The notes below the pieces were generated by a model. The model was not told the DNA's origin. It saw only the letters and a list, made by a program, of their open reading frames with translations, and ran no database searches. Shown here piece by piece: positions 1 to 9,255 of a stretch of 64,000 nt of DNA (the stretch's first letter is position 1; each line of letters begins with the position of its first letter). The translations under genes and the position numbers were made by a program. Source of the DNA: Sinomonas albida (lineage in GTDB: Bacteria > Actinomycetota > Actinomycetes > Actinomycetales > Micrococcaceae). Location: contig NZ_SWDW01000001.1 of assembly GCF_004919045.1 (NCBI RefSeq), positions 186,001 to 250,000 of the forward strand, in the 5' to 3' direction.

Positions 1-90
1 GATCTCGACGCCGCGGCCGGGCTCGCGGCAGGCTGCCCTGGGCTAGCCGACGGAGTTGACGTCGAGGTGGCCGAGGTCGTTCCCAGCTGA
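1..90 (+). CDS. DGPF/YCII-domain protein, C-terminal fragment
   Basis: The first 29 codons in frame 1 run to a TGA at 88-90 and are the tail of a gene that begins before the window. The segment DLDAAAGLAAGCPG followed by VEVAEVVPS matches the usual ending of DGPF/YCII proteins (DLDEA..A..CP....VEVRPV) and resembles the C-terminus of the next gene. DGPF proteins are small dimeric alpha-beta barrel proteins, often encoded beside ECF42 sigma factors, and their biochemical role is unknown. A tandem pair before the sigma factor gene fits that pattern. The identification rests on a short fragment. Confidence 0.6.
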   Translation, partial: DLDAAAGLAAGCPGLADGVDVEVAEVVPS

Positions 91-138
91 CCGCGGCCGT
101 GCCATCATGACATCGGATCGGCGAGGGAGGTCGCGGTG

Positions 139-486
139 ATGGCCGAGTACATGGTGTTCATCTGGAGTGACGAGCAGGCCGTGGAACGATCCGACCCGGG
201 CACGATGGACCGAACCATGGCCGCACACCGGGAGTTCGTGAGCCGCCACGCCTCTGCCCTCCGGGGCGGCAATCGGCTTCACCCGAGCGGTGCGTCGACC
301 TCGATCCGGCACACGCCGGACGGCGGCGTCGCCATCAGCGACGGCGCGTTCTCAGAGACCAAGGAAGTGATCGGCGGGTTCTACCTGATCGAAGCTGCCG
401 ACATCGATGAGGCCCTGAGTATCGCGGCGGACGTCCCGGCTCCGTTCGGCGGCGTGGAACTGCGCCCGGTGCTGCCGACGAGCTGA
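139..486 (+). CDS. DGPF/YCII-domain protein
   Basis: A 115-residue protein beginning MAEYMVFIWSDE and containing IDEALSIAADVP followed by VELRPVLP near the C-terminus, the typical end of DGPF (YCII-related) proteins. GAGGGAGG at 123-130 lies 8 nt before ATG 139, so that ATG is preferred over the in-frame GTG at 136. The gene ends 16 nt before an ECF42-type sigma factor gene. Known: ECF42 sigma factors are almost always neighbours of DGPF genes and control them. The molecular function is unknown; a role as regulator or effector of the sigma factor is inferred from context only. Confidence 0.85.
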   Translation: MAEYMVFIWSDEQAVERSDPGTMDRTMAAHREFVSRHASALRGGNRLHPSGASTSIRHTPDGGVAISDGAFSETKEVIGGFYLIEAADIDEALSIAADVPAPFGGVELRPVLPTS

Positions 487-502
487 ACCAGCAGGCCCGG
501 CA

Positions 503-1774
503 ATGGATCCGGTCGTCGCGGCGGCGGTGGCTGACGCGCACCGCACCGAATGGGGACGCATTCTCGCCGCCGCTGCCCGGCTGACGGGCGATCTGGACAC
601 GGCGGAGGAATGCGCCCAGGAAGCCTTCGCAGAGGCACTTGGCTCGTGGACCGGGACGGGGGTGCCGGACCGTCCCGGCGCGTGGCTGACCACGGTGGCC
701 AGGAGGCGGGCCATGGACATCATCCGGCGTCGTGACCTGCTTCGCGGCAAGCTCCCGCTGCTGGCCGGCCGCGACGCCGGCGACGGCCCCGACGCGGCCG
801 GCACGGAGGAGACATTTCCCGACGACCGGCTGCGTCTGATCTTCACCTGTTGCCACCCGGCCCTCGCTCCCGAGGCGCGAGTCGCACTGACCCTACGGCT
901 CCTGTGCGGGCTGAGCACTGCCGAAGTGGCGAACGCGTTCCTGACCAGCGAGCCGACCATGGCGGCGCGGCTTACACGGGCCAAGAAGAAGATCGCTGCC
1001 GCCCGGATCCCCTACCGGGTGCCCGGGCCCAACGAGTTGCCGCACCGTCTGGCGACGGTGCTCGACGTGGTGCACTTGGTTTTCGCCACCGGGCACACCG
1101 CGCCGTCGGGCGGCACCTTGCAGCGCCGCGATCTGGCCGAGCGCGCCTTGGATCTAGCGCGCATGCTCCGCCTCCTGCTGCCGGACGAGCCCGCCGTGGC
1201 CGGGCTGCTTGCGCTAATCCTCCTCACCGACGCCCGCCGCCACGCCCGCACGGACGCGAACGGGCAGCTCGTGCGACTCGCCGAGCAGGACCGTTCGCGC
1301 TGGGACGAGAGCGAGATCCATGAGGGTCTGGAATTGGTCCGCGAGTCCCTTCTCCGCCGTCCCTACTCTCGCTATCCGCTCATGGCCGCCATCGCCGCCA
1401 CCCATGCCACCGCTCTGACACCTGGCACCCCGGACTGGGCCCAGATCCTCTCCCTGTACGACGAGCTGATCGCGGTGTGGCCGTCTCCGATCGTCGCCCT
1501 CAACCGCGCCGTCGCCGTGGGTGAGGCCAACGGTCCGGCCGCGGGCCTAGCCGCTCTGGACGCGATCGCCGGCGAACCGGAGCTGGCGGGCTACCACTAT
1601 CTCGCGGCGGCGCGAGCCGAATACCTCCGCCGCCTGGACCGCCATGACGAGGCCCGGCTCGCGTACGACGAGGCACTCCTCCTGTCCGCCAACGATACGG
1701 AGCGCCACTTCCTCGCCGCCCGCCGCGATGAGCTCCCGCCCTCCGACGCCCCGGAGAGGCCCAGACGTCCCTAA
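503..1774 (+). CDS. ECF42-type RNA polymerase sigma factor with C-terminal extension
   Basis: A 423-residue sigma factor. Region 2 lies at about residues 10-75 (LTGDLDTAEECAQEAFAEAL, then RPGAWLTTVARRRAMDIIRR). Region 4 follows at about 110-165, where RLIFTCCHPAL and LRLLCGLSTAEVANAF give the helix-turn-helix. About 250 further residues form the long helical, TPR-like extension (DUF6596 type) that marks the ECF42/YCII-associated group. No anti-sigma factor gene is adjacent; in this group the extension is thought to regulate activity. The start ATG is 16 nt after the DGPF gene, so they probably share a transcript. The sigma call is firm; which genes it controls cannot be read here, though the neighbouring DGPF genes are the likely targets. 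Confidence 0.9.
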   Translation: MDPVVAAAVADAHRTEWGRILAAAARLTGDLDTAEECAQEAFAEALGSWTGTGVPDRPGAWLTTVARRRAMDIIRRRDLLRGKLPLLAGRDAGDGPDAAGTEETFPDDRLRLIFTCCHPALAPEARVALTLRLLCGLSTAEVANAFLTSEPTMAARLTRAKKKIAAARIPYRVPGPNELPHRLATVLDVVHLVFATGHTAPSGGTLQRRDLAERALDLARMLRLLLPDEPAVAGLLALILLTDARRHARTDANGQLVRLAEQDRSRWDESEIHEGLELVRESLLRRPYSRYPLMAAIAATHATALTPGTPDWAQILSLYDELIAVWPSPIVALNRAVAVGEANGPAAGLAALDAIAGEPELAGYHYLAAARAEYLRRLDRHDEARLAYDEALLLSANDTERHFLAARRDELPPSDAPERPRRP

Positions 1775-1879
1775 AGCGCCGCCGGTCCGGTCCCGCAACC
1801 CGGAGCCCGCCGAGGCGCTACTTGACGACGACGGCGACCGCACGCACCGATCGGATCGGCCGGATCACAAGATTTCCCT

Positions 1880-2299
1880 TCATCGGAAGGACGTTGCGGC
1901 CGTCCGCGTGGCAAGGACGAAGGTCTGGATGTACAGGCCCACGCCGGCCAGCCAGCCGAGCGCCATGAGGAACGACAGCCACCCGCTGCCGGTGATCAGG
2001 GTGCCGACGCCGATCAGGAACGTCGCCGAGAGGATCACGAGGGCCCAGACTGCCCCCCGCACGCCGAGTTGCTGCTGCCGTGCCGCGAGGAGCAGGCGGA
2101 TGGCCACGACGATCACGCCGATGCCGACGAGGATGTGCAGCCCCAGCACGATTCCATCGGTGATCATCGCCGCGCTGTCCTGGGAGCCGCCCAAGAGATT
2201 GGTCCCCATGCCGAGCAGGAATTGGAGGCCGAGCACGGACAATGCCTCGCGTGAGCGGCGCAGGAGTTTGGACGGAGTGGCCGGAATGGACGTGTTCAT
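1880..2299 (-). CDS. small integral membrane protein
   Basis: A 139-residue protein with about four hydrophobic segments: ALSVLGLQFLLGMGTNLL, ITDGIVLGLHILVGIGVIVV, AVWALVILSATFLIGVGTLI and WLSFLMALGWLAGVGLYIQT. ATG at 2299 is chosen because AAGGAG stands 5 nt before it on the minus strand; a longer reading to 2347 lacks such a site. It converges with the sigma factor gene and diverges from the urease operon. No domain is recognised with certainty. The organisation resembles small DoxX-like or DUF-type membrane proteins, but function is unknown. Confidence 0.75.
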   Translation of the reverse strand: MNTSIPATPSKLLRRSREALSVLGLQFLLGMGTNLLGGSQDSAAMITDGIVLGLHILVGIGVIVVAIRLLLAARQQQLGVRGAVWALVILSATFLIGVGTLITGSGWLSFLMALGWLAGVGLYIQTFVLATRTAATSFR

Positions 2300-2408
2300 C
2301 GAATCTCCTTGGAGTCGCGACGTGCCACTCACAATTGTTCTCTCCATAGCGGCTCACGTCTGCGCCCGAGTGGAGTAGGTTTCCGTACTCCCACGGAAGC
2401 AGGCGCCC

Positions 2409-2446
2409 TGACGTAACAGCCCTGACGTAACAGCCATGACGTAACA
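2409..2446. repeat. three tandem 14-bp direct repeats upstream of ureA, candidate operator
   Basis: TGACGTAACA recurs at 2409, 2423 and 2437 with exact 14-bp spacing and spacers GCCC and GCCA. The array ends 52 bp before the ureA start codon. Evenly spaced direct repeats immediately before an operon are typical binding sites for a regulator. Nitrogen regulation (GlnR-like) is plausible for urease, but the spacing does not obviously match the known GlnR box, so the binding protein is unassigned. Confidence 0.6.
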
Positions 2447-2498
2447 TGAGCCGCCTAGCGTCCCAGACTAGGTCCCTCCGCCCATCTTGAGGAGAACC

Positions 2499-2801
2499 AT
2501 GAGGCTCAGCCCGCGTGAACAGGACAAGCTCATGATCGTCGTGGCCGCTGATCTCGCGCGGCGGCGGCAGGCGCGTGGGCTCAAGCTCAACTATCCCGAG
2601 GCGGTCGCGATCATTAGCTACGAGCTCATCGAGGGCGCCCGTGACGGGAGGACGGTAGCCGAGCTCATGAGCTGGGGCACCACGATCCTCGCGCGCGAGG
2701 ACGTCATGGTGGGCGTGCCGGAGATGATCCACGACGTCCAGATCGAGGCCACGTTCCCGGACGGCACGAAGCTCGTGACCGTCCACGAGCCGATCCGCTA
2801 G
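2499..2801 (+). CDS. ureA: urease gamma subunit
   Basis: A 100-residue protein, the standard length for free-standing UreA. It carries the family sequence [35 protein letters not shown] and [27 protein letters not shown] at 2489-2494 is well placed before ATG 2499. UreA is the small structural subunit of the nickel enzyme urease, which hydrolyses urea to ammonia and carbamate in the cytoplasm. It is the first gene of the operon. Its TAG stop is part of the AGGAG ribosome-binding site of the next gene, suggesting coupled translation. Confidence 0.97.
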   Translation: MRLSPREQDKLMIVVAADLARRRQARGLKLNYPEAVAIISYELIEGARDGRTVAELMSWGTTILAREDVMVGVPEMIHDVQIEATFPDGTKLVTVHEPIR

Positions 2802-2810
2802 GAGACCGAC

Positions 2811-5036
2811 ATGGACGCACTGAATCCGGCGGAGGGCTTCGTCCCGGGCGAGACCGTCACGGCCCTCGGCGAGATCATCCTCAACGCGGGCCGTCCCGTC
2901 ACCGAGCTCGCGGTGACCAACACGGGCGACAGGCCCATCCAGGTCGGCTCCCACTTCCACTTCGCCGAGACGAACCGAGCCCTCGACTTCGACCGCGAAG
3001 CCGCGCGCGGTCGCCGCCTCGACATCCCGGCGGGCACCGCCGTCCGCTTCGAGCCAGGGGACCGCAAGAGCGTGCGCCTCGTGCCGCTCGGGGGCGCGCG
3101 CGAGGTCTACGGCCTGCGGAACCTCACCAATGGCCCGCTCGGCGAGGACGACGACGGCGCCGCCGCCTCAGGCGCGCGGGCCGCGGGAGGCGCGGGGCCG
3201 GCGTCGTTCGTTCTGCCCGCCGAAGCCTCCCGGCTGATTCCGAATCGCGCGATCCCGCGCGCACAGTACGCGCAGCTGTACGGCCCCACCACCGGCGACC
3301 GCGTGCGCCTCGGCGACACCGGCCTGTTCGCCGAGATCGAGCGCGACCTCACGACGTATGGCGAGGAGGTCGTGTTCGGGGGCGGCAAGGTGCTCCGCGA
3401 CGGGATGGGGCAGAACGGGCGCGTGACGCGCTCGGGTGCCTCGGACGCGGGGGCCGAGGGCGGCGCCGGCGGCCCCGAGGTCCCGGACACCGTCATCACG
3501 AACGCGCTCATCCTCGACTACACGGGGATCTACAAGGCGGACGTCGCGCTGAGGGACGGGCACATCCAGGCCATCGGCAAGGCGGGCAACCCGCTCGTGC
3601 AGGACGGCGTGGACATCGTGGTCGGTGCCTCGACGGAGATCATCGCGGGGGAGCGGAAGATCCTCACCGCGGGCGGCATCGACACGCACATCCACTTCAT
3701 CTCGCCCGAGCAGGTGCCCACGGCGCTCGCGTCCGGTATCACCACGATGATCGGCGGCGGCACCGGACCCGCCGAGGGCACGAAGGCGACCACGGTCACG
3801 CCCGGGGCGTGGCACCTCGCCCGCATGCTCGAGGCCGCCGAGGGCCTGCCGATGAACTTCGGCTTCCTCGGCAAGGGCCACGCGAGCCGCGCCGAGCCGC
3901 TCACCGAGCAGATCGAGGCGGGCGCGATCGGCCTGAAGATCCACGAGGACTGGGGCGCGACGCACGCGGCGATCGACGCGTCGCTCCGCGTCGCCGACGA
4001 ATACGACGTCCAGATCGCGATACATACCGACACGCTCAACGAGTGCGGCTTCCTCGAGGACACGATTGAGGCGATCGGCGGCCGCGTGATCCACACCTTC
4101 CACACGGAGGGCGCGGGCGGCGGGCACGCCCCGGACATCATCGCGATCGCGGGGCAGCCGAACGTCCTCCCGGCCTCGACGAATCCCACGGTCCCGTTCA
4201 CGCGCAACACCGCGGAGGAGCACCTCGACATGCTCATGGTGTGCCACCACCTGAGCCCGCGGATCCCCGAGGACGTCGCCTTCGCCGATTCGCGCATCCG
4301 GCCCGAGACGATCGCCGCGGAGGACGTGCTCCACGACCTCGGCGTCTTCTCGATCATGTCGAGCGATTCCCAGGCCATGGGCCGCGTGGGCGAGGTCATC
4401 ACGCGCACGTGGCAGCTCGCCGACAAGATGAAGGCCCAGCGCGGGGTGCTTGCACCCAGCAACGGCCCAGCCGACGGCGCGGTCGGCTGGGACGACAGCC
4501 CAGACGACAGCCGCGCCGACAACTTCCGGATCAAGCGCTACGTCGCGAAGTACACCATCAACCCCGCGATCGCGCAGGGCATCGCGGACTCCGTAGGGTC
4601 CGTCGAGGTGGGCAAGTTCGCTGACCTGGTCCTGTGGGACCCCGCGTTCTTCGGGGTCAAGCCGGACCTCGTTGTCAAGGGCGGGACCATCGCGAATTCG
4701 GTCATGGGCGATCCGAACGCGTCGATCCCGACCCCGCAGCCCCAGACACTCCGGATGGCGTGGGCCGCGTACGGGCGCAGCGTCGAGAGCTCGTCGATCA
4801 CGTTCCTTTCGAGGGCAGCGATCGAGGCCGGCGTGCCCCAGAAACTCGGGCTGCGGAAGCACATCCGCGCCGTGGGCGGCATCCGTTCGCTCCGCAAAGC
4901 GGACCTCCCGTTCAACGGCGAGACCCCTCGGCTCGAGGTCGATCCGCAGACGTACGAGGTGAGGGTCGACGGCGAGCTCGCCACGTGCGATCCTGCAGAC
5001 ACCCTGCCGCTCGCGCAGCGCTATTTCTTGTTCTGA
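2811..5036 (+). CDS. ureBC: urease beta-alpha fusion subunit (UreB-UreC)
   Basis: One uninterrupted 741-residue reading frame. Residues 1-108 are a complete UreB ([50 protein letters not shown]). A Gly/Ala/Asp-rich linker spans about 110-145. From about 148 a complete UreC follows ([18 protein letters not shown] onward). Relative to Klebsiella UreC a roughly 15-residue insert lies near residues 205-220; after it numbering is offset by a constant 159. Nickel ligands fall at H293, H295, carbamylated K376, H405, H431 and D519, with flap C478 and H479, so the active site is intact. Bacterial ureases normally encode beta and alpha separately; known fusions are gamma-beta or the gamma-beta-alpha chain of eukaryotes. 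Start ATG has AGGAG 5 nt upstream. Confidence 0.95.
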   Translation: MDALNPAEGFVPGETVTALGEIILNAGRPVTELAVTNTGDRPIQVGSHFHFAETNRALDFDREAARGRRLDIPAGTAVRFEPGDRKSVRLVPLGGAREVYGLRNLTNGPLGEDDDGAAASGARAAGGAGPASFVLPAEASRLIPNRAIPRAQYAQLYGPTTGDRVRLGDTGLFAEIERDLTTYGEEVVFGGGKVLRDGMGQNGRVTRSGASDAGAEGGAGGPEVPDTVITNALILDYTGIYKADVALRDGHIQAIGKAGNPLVQDGVDIVVGASTEIIAGERKILTAGGIDTHIHFISPEQVPTALASGITTMIGGGTGPAEGTKATTVTPGAWHLARMLEAAEGLPMNFGFLGKGHASRAEPLTEQIEAGAIGLKIHEDWGATHAAIDASLRVADEYDVQIAIHTDTLNECGFLEDTIEAIGGRVIHTFHTEGAGGGHAPDIIAIAGQPNVLPASTNPTVPFTRNTAEEHLDMLMVCHHLSPRIPEDVAFADSRIRPETIAAEDVLHDLGVFSIMSSDSQAMGRVGEVITRTWQLADKMKAQRGVLAPSNGPADGAVGWDDSPDDSRADNFRIKRYVAKYTINPAIAQGIADSVGSVEVGKFADLVLWDPAFFGVKPDLVVKGGTIANSVMGDPNASIPTPQPQTLRMAWAAYGRSVESSSITFLSRAAIEAGVPQKLGLRKHIRAVGGIRSLRKADLPFNGETPRLEVDPQTYEVRVDGELATCDPADTLPLAQRYFLF

Positions 5037-5074
5037 CGCGCGCTTTTCTGTTCTGATCCAGTTCCGGGGGGAGC

Positions 5075-5593
5075 ATGATCGTCACCGAGATTCTCGGCAA
5101 CGTGTACGACGGCGGAGCCTCCGCCGCGTATGACGGTTGCCATCGCGAACGGGTCGTCCTGCCGAGCGCGGCCCTGGCCAAGCGGATCCAGCGCGTCCGC
5201 TCCGACCACGGGACCGAGCTCGGGATCCGGCTCCCGCCCGGTGCACCAGACCTCCGCGACGGCGACATCCTCGCCGTGCACCAAGGCGGCGGCTCTGCAG
5301 CCGGCGCGCTGGGAAGCATCGTCGTCGTGTCCGTCGAGGCGACCGACGTGCTCGTCATCGCGCCGCGCACCATCGGCGAGGCGCTCTTTGCGGCGCACTC
5401 GCTCGGCAACCGGCACCTCCAGGCGCAGTTCTTCAGCGTGGACAGCGGCGAGGGCGGGCAGTCGGGCCAGGACGTCATGGTCTGCCAGTACGACCACACC
5501 GTGCAGGATTTCCTCGACCGCCACGGCATCCCGTATTCGCGCGAGGAACGGGTCATGGCCGTCCCGTTCCGCCACGCAGAGCACACGCACTGA
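5075..5593 (+). CDS. ureE: urease accessory nickel metallochaperone UreE
   Basis: A 172-residue protein with the UreE arrangement: an N-terminal beta-rich peptide-binding domain and a ferredoxin-like metal-binding domain. The conserved LGNRH at residues 110-114 supplies the nickel-binding histidine (H114). The C-terminus FRHAEHTH is a short histidine-containing tail, not the long polyhistidine of Klebsiella UreE. UreE delivers nickel to the UreD-UreF-UreG complex on apo-urease. GGGGGGAG precedes ATG 5075, and the stop codon overlaps the ureF start. Confidence 0.95.
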   Translation: MIVTEILGNVYDGGASAAYDGCHRERVVLPSAALAKRIQRVRSDHGTELGIRLPPGAPDLRDGDILAVHQGGGSAAGALGSIVVVSVEATDVLVIAPRTIGEALFAAHSLGNRHLQAQFFSVDSGEGGQSGQDVMVCQYDHTVQDFLDRHGIPYSREERVMAVPFRHAEHTH

Positions 5594-6294
5594 TGTCCGG
5601 GTTGACGCTTCTCCAGCTCACGGACTCCGCGCTCCCCACGGGCGCGTTCAGCCACTCGTTCGGGCTCGAGGCCTACCTGGAGTCCGGCGAGGTCCACGAC
5701 GAGCCGACGCTGCTCGCGTGGCTCGAGGGCTTCCTCGCGACCCAGCTCGAGCGCATCGACGCGGTCGCGGTGCGGCGGACGGTCCGCGCGTCTGGCGGGT
5801 CGTCGGCTGGCCTCGCAGCCATCGAGGCCCTCGACGCCGAACTCACGGCACTCCTCGTCCCGGCCCAGCTCCGCTCGGCGAGCCTCAAGATGGGCCGCCG
5901 CATGCTCGAGATCGCCCGTGAGGCCTTCCCCTCCGAGGGTGTGGCCCAGTACTCGCAGGCGGTCGCTGACGGCCGCTGCGGGGGCCACTACGCAATCGCG
6001 TTCGCGCTCGCCGGAGCCGGGCCGGACCACACCGGTCACCGCCTCGACGAGGAGACGCTCGTCGAGGCGTACCTGTACTCGACTCTCACGTCCCTCACCT
6101 ACAACGCCGTCCGTGCCATTCCGCTCGGGCAGCTGGCCGGCCAGCGGGTCCTGGCGAGCCTGCGCGCCCAGGTGCCGGCCGCCGTCGTCCGTTCAGGCGC
6201 TGCGGATCCGAGGCACTTCGGCGCCGCGGCACCCGCCCTCGAAATCCACCAGATGCGGCACGAGCACCAACGCGCCCGCATGTTCATGAGTTAG
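5593..6294 (+). CDS. ureF: urease accessory protein UreF
   Basis: A 233-residue all-helical UreF, recognised by [20 protein letters not shown] at the N-terminus, a conserved motif of the family, and by [20 protein letters not shown]. The ATG overlaps the ureE stop in the ATGA arrangement (5591-5595), so translation is coupled. UreF with UreD gates GTP hydrolysis by UreG during nickel insertion. The length is normal. Its C-terminal part contains one reverse copy of the recurrent 12-mer described in the findings (6179-6190). Confidence 0.95.
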   Translation: MSGLTLLQLTDSALPTGAFSHSFGLEAYLESGEVHDEPTLLAWLEGFLATQLERIDAVAVRRTVRASGGSSAGLAAIEALDAELTALLVPAQLRSASLKMGRRMLEIAREAFPSEGVAQYSQAVADGRCGGHYAIAFALAGAGPDHTGHRLDEETLVEAYLYSTLTSLTYNAVRAIPLGQLAGQRVLASLRAQVPAAVVRSGAADPRHFGAAAPALEIHQMRHEHQRARMFMS

Positions 6295-6302
6295 GAGCCC
6301 CG

Positions 6303-6956
6303 ATGACTGCCGAAGAGAACACGCCTGACGCGGGCAATGGTCCGTGCGATCCCATCATCGTCGGTATCGGTGGGCCGGTCGGGGCCGGCAAGACGCAGCT
6401 CGTGGAGCGCGTGACCCGGGCGCTCGCAGGCGAGCTGTCCATGGCCGCCATCACCAACGACATCTACACGATCGAGGACGCCAAGATCCTCGCGCGCAAT
6501 GGCGTGCTGCCCGAGGATCGGATCATCGGCGTCGAGACGGGCGGCTGCCCCCACACGGCGATCCGCGAGGATACGTCGATGAACACGGCCGCGATCGAAG
6601 AGCTCAAGGAGCGGCACCCCGACGTCGAGCTCATCTTCGTCGAATCCGGCGGCGACAACCTCTCCGCGACGTTCAGCCCGGAGCTCGTGGACTTTTCCAT
6701 CTACATCATCGACGTCGCCCAAGGGGAGAAGATCCCGCGGAAGGCGGGGCAGGGCATGATCAAGTCGGACCTGCTCGTGATCAACAAGACCGACCTCGCG
6801 CCGTTCGTGGGCGCCGACCTCGACGTCATGGAGCGGGACTCGCGGTCGTTCCGGGGCGACAAGCCGTTCTGCTTCACCAACCTCAAGACGGACGAAGGGC
6901 TCGACTACGTCCTCGACTGGATCCGCCGCGACGTGCTCATGACGGATCTCGCGTGA
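6303..6956 (+). CDS. ureG: urease accessory GTPase UreG
   Basis: A 217-residue SIMIBI-class GTPase. The P-loop GPVGAGKT lies at residues 24-31, the CPH metal-binding motif at C82-H84 within the conserved [14 protein letters not shown], and the base-recognition NKTD follows in LLVINKTDL. UreG couples GTP hydrolysis to nickel delivery into the urease active site. The start is 8 nt after ureF, and the TGA overlaps the GTG of ureD. Confidence 0.97.
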   Translation: MTAEENTPDAGNGPCDPIIVGIGGPVGAGKTQLVERVTRALAGELSMAAITNDIYTIEDAKILARNGVLPEDRIIGVETGGCPHTAIREDTSMNTAAIEELKERHPDVELIFVESGGDNLSATFSPELVDFSIYIIDVAQGEKIPRKAGQGMIKSDLLVINKTDLAPFVGADLDVMERDSRSFRGDKPFCFTNLKTDEGLDYVLDWIRRDVLMTDLA

Positions 6957-7951
6957 CGGCGGAGGCCTCCGAGTCTCTCCCGCCGCCGGCCGAGCCGTCC
7001 GATGCCTGCGCGGTCTCCCCGGCGGGTCAGGGCCCGGCGGGCGGGGCGGCGGACCCCGGCGAACGGACGACGGCGGGGCCTCGCCTCACGGGCGAGCTGC
7101 GGCTCTGCGTCGCTCGCCGAGGGGCGGGGAGCGTGGCCGTCGAGCAGTTCCACACGGGGTCGCTGCGCGTGCTGCGGGCGCACTACCCGGACGCGGGCCA
7201 CCCAGCGTTCACGGTGGTCAACCCCGGCGGCGGGTACCTTGGCGGGGACGCCTACTCGACGCGCGTGACTGTCTTGGCCGGCGCGTCCGCGCTCCTCACG
7301 ACCCAGTCCGCCACCAAGGTGTACCGGACCCCGCAGGGGCCCGCACGGGCCGAGCTCCTGATAGAGCTGGGGCCCGGATCCCGGCTCGAGTCGGTGCCGG
7401 ACGCCCTCATCGCGTATCGCGACGCGACGTATCACCAGGACACGCTCGCGGACCTGGCCCCGGACGCGTCCCTCGCGCTCGCCGAGGTCGTCACGCATGG
7501 CTGGTCGCCCGACGGGGAGCCGTTCCGCTTCGAGGAGGTCTCCCTCAGGACGCGGGTGCAGGTCGGGGGCCGGCTCGCCGTTGTCGACAATCTGCTCATC
7601 CGCCCCGGCGAGGGCGGGGTCGGGCCGCTCATGCTCGGCGGCCGCTCGCATCTGGGCTCGCTGCTCGTGGTGGACCCGCGCGCGGACGATGCCGCCGTCG
7701 TCGCCCTTCGTACGCTCATCGCGGACCGCTTCCCGGCACCGCTGGACGGTCGGGCGGGCCGCTCCGGCGCGGAGCAGGCTGGCTCCCGCGCCGCGCCCCT
7801 CGTCGGGGTGACGCGGCTCGCGGTGCCCGGTTTTGCGCTCCGCGCGATCGCGGACTCGACCGAAGACGCGGAAGCCGTGATCCGCGCAGCGCTCGACTGG
7901 ATGCGCGCCGCGTGGCACGGGGAGGGGCCCGTTTCGCTCAGGAAGCTGTGA
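6953..7951 (+). CDS. ureD: urease accessory protein UreD
   Basis: A 332-residue UreD/UreH, the scaffold that binds apo-urease and recruits UreF and UreG. Family features include [31 protein letters not shown] and [13 protein letters not shown]. The likely start is GTG 6953, overlapping the ureG stop as GTGA. Compared with typical UreD it has about 40 extra N-terminal residues rich in Pro, Ala and Gly before [12 protein letters not shown]. That extension holds a forward copy of the recurrent 12-mer at 7065-7076. It is the last operon gene; no nickel transporter follows. Confidence 0.93.
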   Translation: MTAEASESLPPPAEPSDACAVSPAGQGPAGGAADPGERTTAGPRLTGELRLCVARRGAGSVAVEQFHTGSLRVLRAHYPDAGHPAFTVVNPGGGYLGGDAYSTRVTVLAGASALLTTQSATKVYRTPQGPARAELLIELGPGSRLESVPDALIAYRDATYHQDTLADLAPDASLALAEVVTHGWSPDGEPFRFEEVSLRTRVQVGGRLAVVDNLLIRPGEGGVGPLMLGGRSHLGSLLVVDPRADDAAVVALRTLIADRFPAPLDGRAGRSGAEQAGSRAAPLVGVTRLAVPGFALRAIADSTEDAEAVIRAALDWMRAAWHGEGPVSLRKL

Positions 7952-8182
7952 CCCGGCTGCCTGCGTAACGGCGATTAAACACCGGCGACACTGCTCTGCA
8001 AGCTGATCCTCCTAAGCTGGAACCAACGAACCGGCCGGGGCGGCCGAGCGGCGAGCTCGGGTCCCGGCGCCGGGTCTGCAGGACTCCCCGCAGGGGCCGT
8101 GCCGGCGGAGCACTCAGCGCTCCGGGTGCGGCCCCGCCGGTCGGGGACATCGGCTGGCCAGGCTTGTGATAGACCGGACACC

Positions 8183-8698
8183 ATGACGACAGCGGAGCCC
8201 CTCGGCGCCTCGCCCGCGGCACCAGCGGCGGACGCCGGACACCGTCTCCGGGTACGGGTCCCCATGCGCTGGGGCGACATGGACGCTTACGGGCACATCA
8301 ACAACGTGCAGATCGTGCGCATGCTCGAGGAGGCTCGCATCGCGGCCTTCGGCCCTCCTGGGGGTACCGGCGCTTCGGGCGTCGACCCCGTCATCCCGCT
8401 CTTCTCAGACGTTCCCGCCGGAACCCTCGCCCTCGTCGTCGAACATCGCGTGCGCTACGTCAAGCCCCTTGACTACCGCAACGTCGCGGCCGAGGTGGAC
8501 GTGTGGGTCAGCGGGCTCAAGGCGGCCTCCCTCACGCTCGACTACGTGGTCCACGACCCCGTCGACGGGCACGAATGCGTGCGGGCGACGACGGCGCTCG
8601 CCTTCGTCGATGAGCCGTCCGGTCGCTTGCTGCGGCTCACGGAGATCCAGCGCGAACGGCTCGCTCCCTACGTGGGCAGGGGCGTGTTCGAGCGCTGA
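8183..8698 (+). CDS. acyl-CoA thioesterase of the hotdog (4HBT) family
   Basis: A 171-residue protein. After a 30-residue Ala-rich leader it shows RVPMRWGDMDAYGHINNVQI, the signature of 4HBT/YbgC-type thioesterases, in which the Asp of GDMDAYGHINN is the catalytic residue. It ends in a beta-rich hotdog core (VEHRVRYVKPLDYRNVAAEV, LTLDYVVHD). Members hydrolyse acyl-CoA or related thioesters in the cytoplasm; the substrate cannot be deduced. ATG 8183 is preferred because the family domain follows closely, but the ribosome-binding site is poor. Confidence 0.9.
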   Translation: MTTAEPLGASPAAPAADAGHRLRVRVPMRWGDMDAYGHINNVQIVRMLEEARIAAFGPPGGTGASGVDPVIPLFSDVPAGTLALVVEHRVRYVKPLDYRNVAAEVDVWVSGLKAASLTLDYVVHDPVDGHECVRATTALAFVDEPSGRLLRLTEIQRERLAPYVGRGVFER

Positions 8699-8839
8699 GG
8701 GGCGCCCCCCACGTAGTGGACACGCAGTTGTCGTCCTCGAGACCTTCTCCGTGGCGCCCGTGCCTGCAAGGATGCGATGGGCGCGCGCGACCGCCGGACT
8801 GGAGCCGGTGGCCCCGCCTTCGATTCGTAAGGGGATTCC

Positions 8840-9181
8840 ATGACTACCGCACCACAGCCTTCCGGGGAACCTCAGATGCCGGCCGCTCCGATGTACAGCG
8901 GCGCCGAAGGAGCCCTGCCGGGGGCGCAGAGCCAGAGCAAGACTCTCGGGGTCGTCGCCGTCGTGCTTGGCGGCGTCGCGCTGCTCCTGAGCATCATCCC
9001 TCTCCTCTCGATCCTCCTGGCCCTGGCCGCCGTGACGTGCGGGATCATCGCCCTCGTGCGGCGTCGTGCAGGCCGGGTGCTCCCGATCGTCGGGATCAGC
9101 CTCAGTGTCGTGGCGCTCGCCCTCTCGATCACGCTCATGGTGATCGCGATCAGCATCGTGCAGCAGCGCGGCGGAGCGTAG
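8840..9181 (+). CDS. small DUF4190-like membrane protein
   Basis: A 113-residue protein with a Pro/Gln/Ala-rich N-terminal tail of about 35 residues and two long hydrophobic stretches separated by RRRAGR (LGVVAVVLGGVALLLSIIPL and VLPIVGISLSVVALALSITL). This matches the small two-helix-hairpin DUF4190-type proteins common in actinobacteria. AAGGGG lies 6 nt before ATG 8840. The role is unknown. It ends 74 nt before the convergent helicase gene. Confidence 0.75.
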   Translation: MTTAPQPSGEPQMPAAPMYSGAEGALPGAQSQSKTLGVVAVVLGGVALLLSIIPLLSILLALAAVTCGIIALVRRRAGRVLPIVGISLSVVALALSITLMVIAISIVQQRGGA

Positions 9182-9255
9182 GACCGCGCAGCTCGACGTT
9201 GGGCTGGGTCGAGCGTGAGCGCGGCCCGGCCGGTCGAGGCGCTCGCTTTGCGGCG

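Noticed and set aside
8063..8074. CCCGGCGCCGGG as a terminator of the urease operon
   Set aside because: It is a short palindrome without a loop or U-tract, more than 100 nt past ureD; too weak to call in GC-rich DNA.
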